Positions 41,419-41,616 of a stretch of DNA of 41,616 bases are shown here, one piece after another. The notes under the pieces were generated by a model. The model was not told the DNA's origin and made no database searches. It worked only from the letters and a program-made list of their open reading frames with translations. This stretch comes from Lachnospiraceae bacterium (GTDB lineage: Bacteria > Bacillota > Clostridia > Lachnospirales > Lachnospiraceae): the NCBI GenBank assembly GCA_017938145.1, contig JAGBCB010000039.1, positions 1 through 41,616 on the forward strand. Reading direction: 5' to 3'. The number at the start of each line of letters is the position of its first letter. Within the stretch, counting starts at the first letter, position 1. The translations under genes and the position numbers were made by a program.

Positions 41419-41447
41419 TTGAACTAATTGCCGCAATGTGTTATAAT
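41419..41447 (+). promoter_or_regulatory. Promoter of the gene at the right edge
   Basis: TTGAAC (41419-41424) and a perfect TATAAT (41442-41447) are 17 bases apart. The ATG lies about 150 bases downstream, an unusually long leader that could hold an RNA control element. Confidence 0.8.
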
Positions 41448-41598
41448 ATGTATATGGTGCGGTCGCCCCTTGAGAAAGGCCTTAAATAAATTTCAAATTT
41501 CTATCTATGTAAAAGTAACTTCTATTCTACTGGAACTTAGTCATGCACTGATGTATCCTTAAATCAGATTACCTGTCTGTGTAGATTGGAGGTACATC

Positions 41599-41616
41599 AT
41601 GAGCAAAAATCCCAAA
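41599..41616 (+). CDS. Start of a gene at the right edge (partial)
   Basis: ATG with TTGGAGGT ahead; the visible residues are MSKNPK. Too short to identify. Confidence 0.7.

Overview
The window looks like a chromosomal segment from a spore-forming, strictly anaerobic member of the Lachnospiraceae (Clostridia). The reasons are moderate GC, strong AGGAGG-type ribosome binding sites, anaerobic ribonucleotide reductase (NrdD/NrdG), a Re-type citrate synthase-like gene with isocitrate dehydrogenase, a GerW spore protein, and several families typical of this group (CD3324-like regulator, high-cysteine HCB-like protein, DUF2298 membrane protein). I see no tRNA, rRNA, CRISPR array, insertion sequence or prophage. 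Most genes lie on the minus strand, so transcription mainly runs from high to low coordinates.

Layout by region. (1) 1-11308, minus: Asp23/YloU - FakA - RecG - AAA ATPase (CbxX/SpoVK type) - large membrane protein - GT2 glycosyltransferase - DUF2298 membrane protein, ending in two tandem terminators. YloU-YloV(FakA)-RecG is an old Firmicutes gene order. The last three genes look like a lipid-linked sugar or cell-surface glycan unit. (2) 11400-13700: a tiny plus-strand membrane protein, rpmB, then gerW, a DUF2953 protein and an unknown gene (order like ytfI-ytfJ). (3) 13760-19406: unknown protein, two ABC-2 permeases without an ATPase, a rhomboid-like zinc-ribbon protein and CorA. (4) 19549-23807: Re-citrate synthase-like protein - isocitrate dehydrogenase - FCD/GntR regulator - CPBP protease, one operon behind a promoter whose -10 lies inside a perfect 18-bp palindrome. 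This is the oxidative arm toward 2-oxoglutarate and glutamate, probably controlled by its own regulator. (5) 23914-27674: unknown membrane protein, nrdG, nrdD with a promoter carrying two NrdR-like boxes. (6) 27880-30610, plus: HD-GYP protein, high-cysteine small protein, chorismate synthase. (7) 30667-35170, minus: EcsC protein, S4-less pseudouridine synthase, DUF3237-like protein, alpha/beta hydrolase, and a sigma factor with a long extra C-terminal domain. (8) 35308-36182: mntP behind a yybP-ykoY manganese riboswitch with its own terminator. (9) 36186-38926: accessory-looking cluster of a CD3324/ParB-like fusion, a stand-alone ABC-type ATPase and an HTH-Fic protein with a palindromic operator. 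(10) 39003-41324: peroxiredoxin, flavodoxin, HD protein and a QueG-like ferredoxin-type protein. The window ends in a divergent promoter and the first six codons of a plus-strand gene.

The most unusual structure is an approximately 63-nt repeat present three times (15149-15212, 19412-19473, 33277-33339). Each copy sits directly in front of a start codon and supplies the ribosome binding site. It contains two stable hairpins plus a Shine-Dalgarno-like / anti-Shine-Dalgarno pair that can form mutually exclusive structures. One hairpin shows a compensatory base-pair change between copies, which argues that it acts as RNA. The three downstream genes are unrelated (unknown protein, CorA, hydrolase). 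It could be a mobile 'hairpin-RBS' unit or a family of translational control elements.
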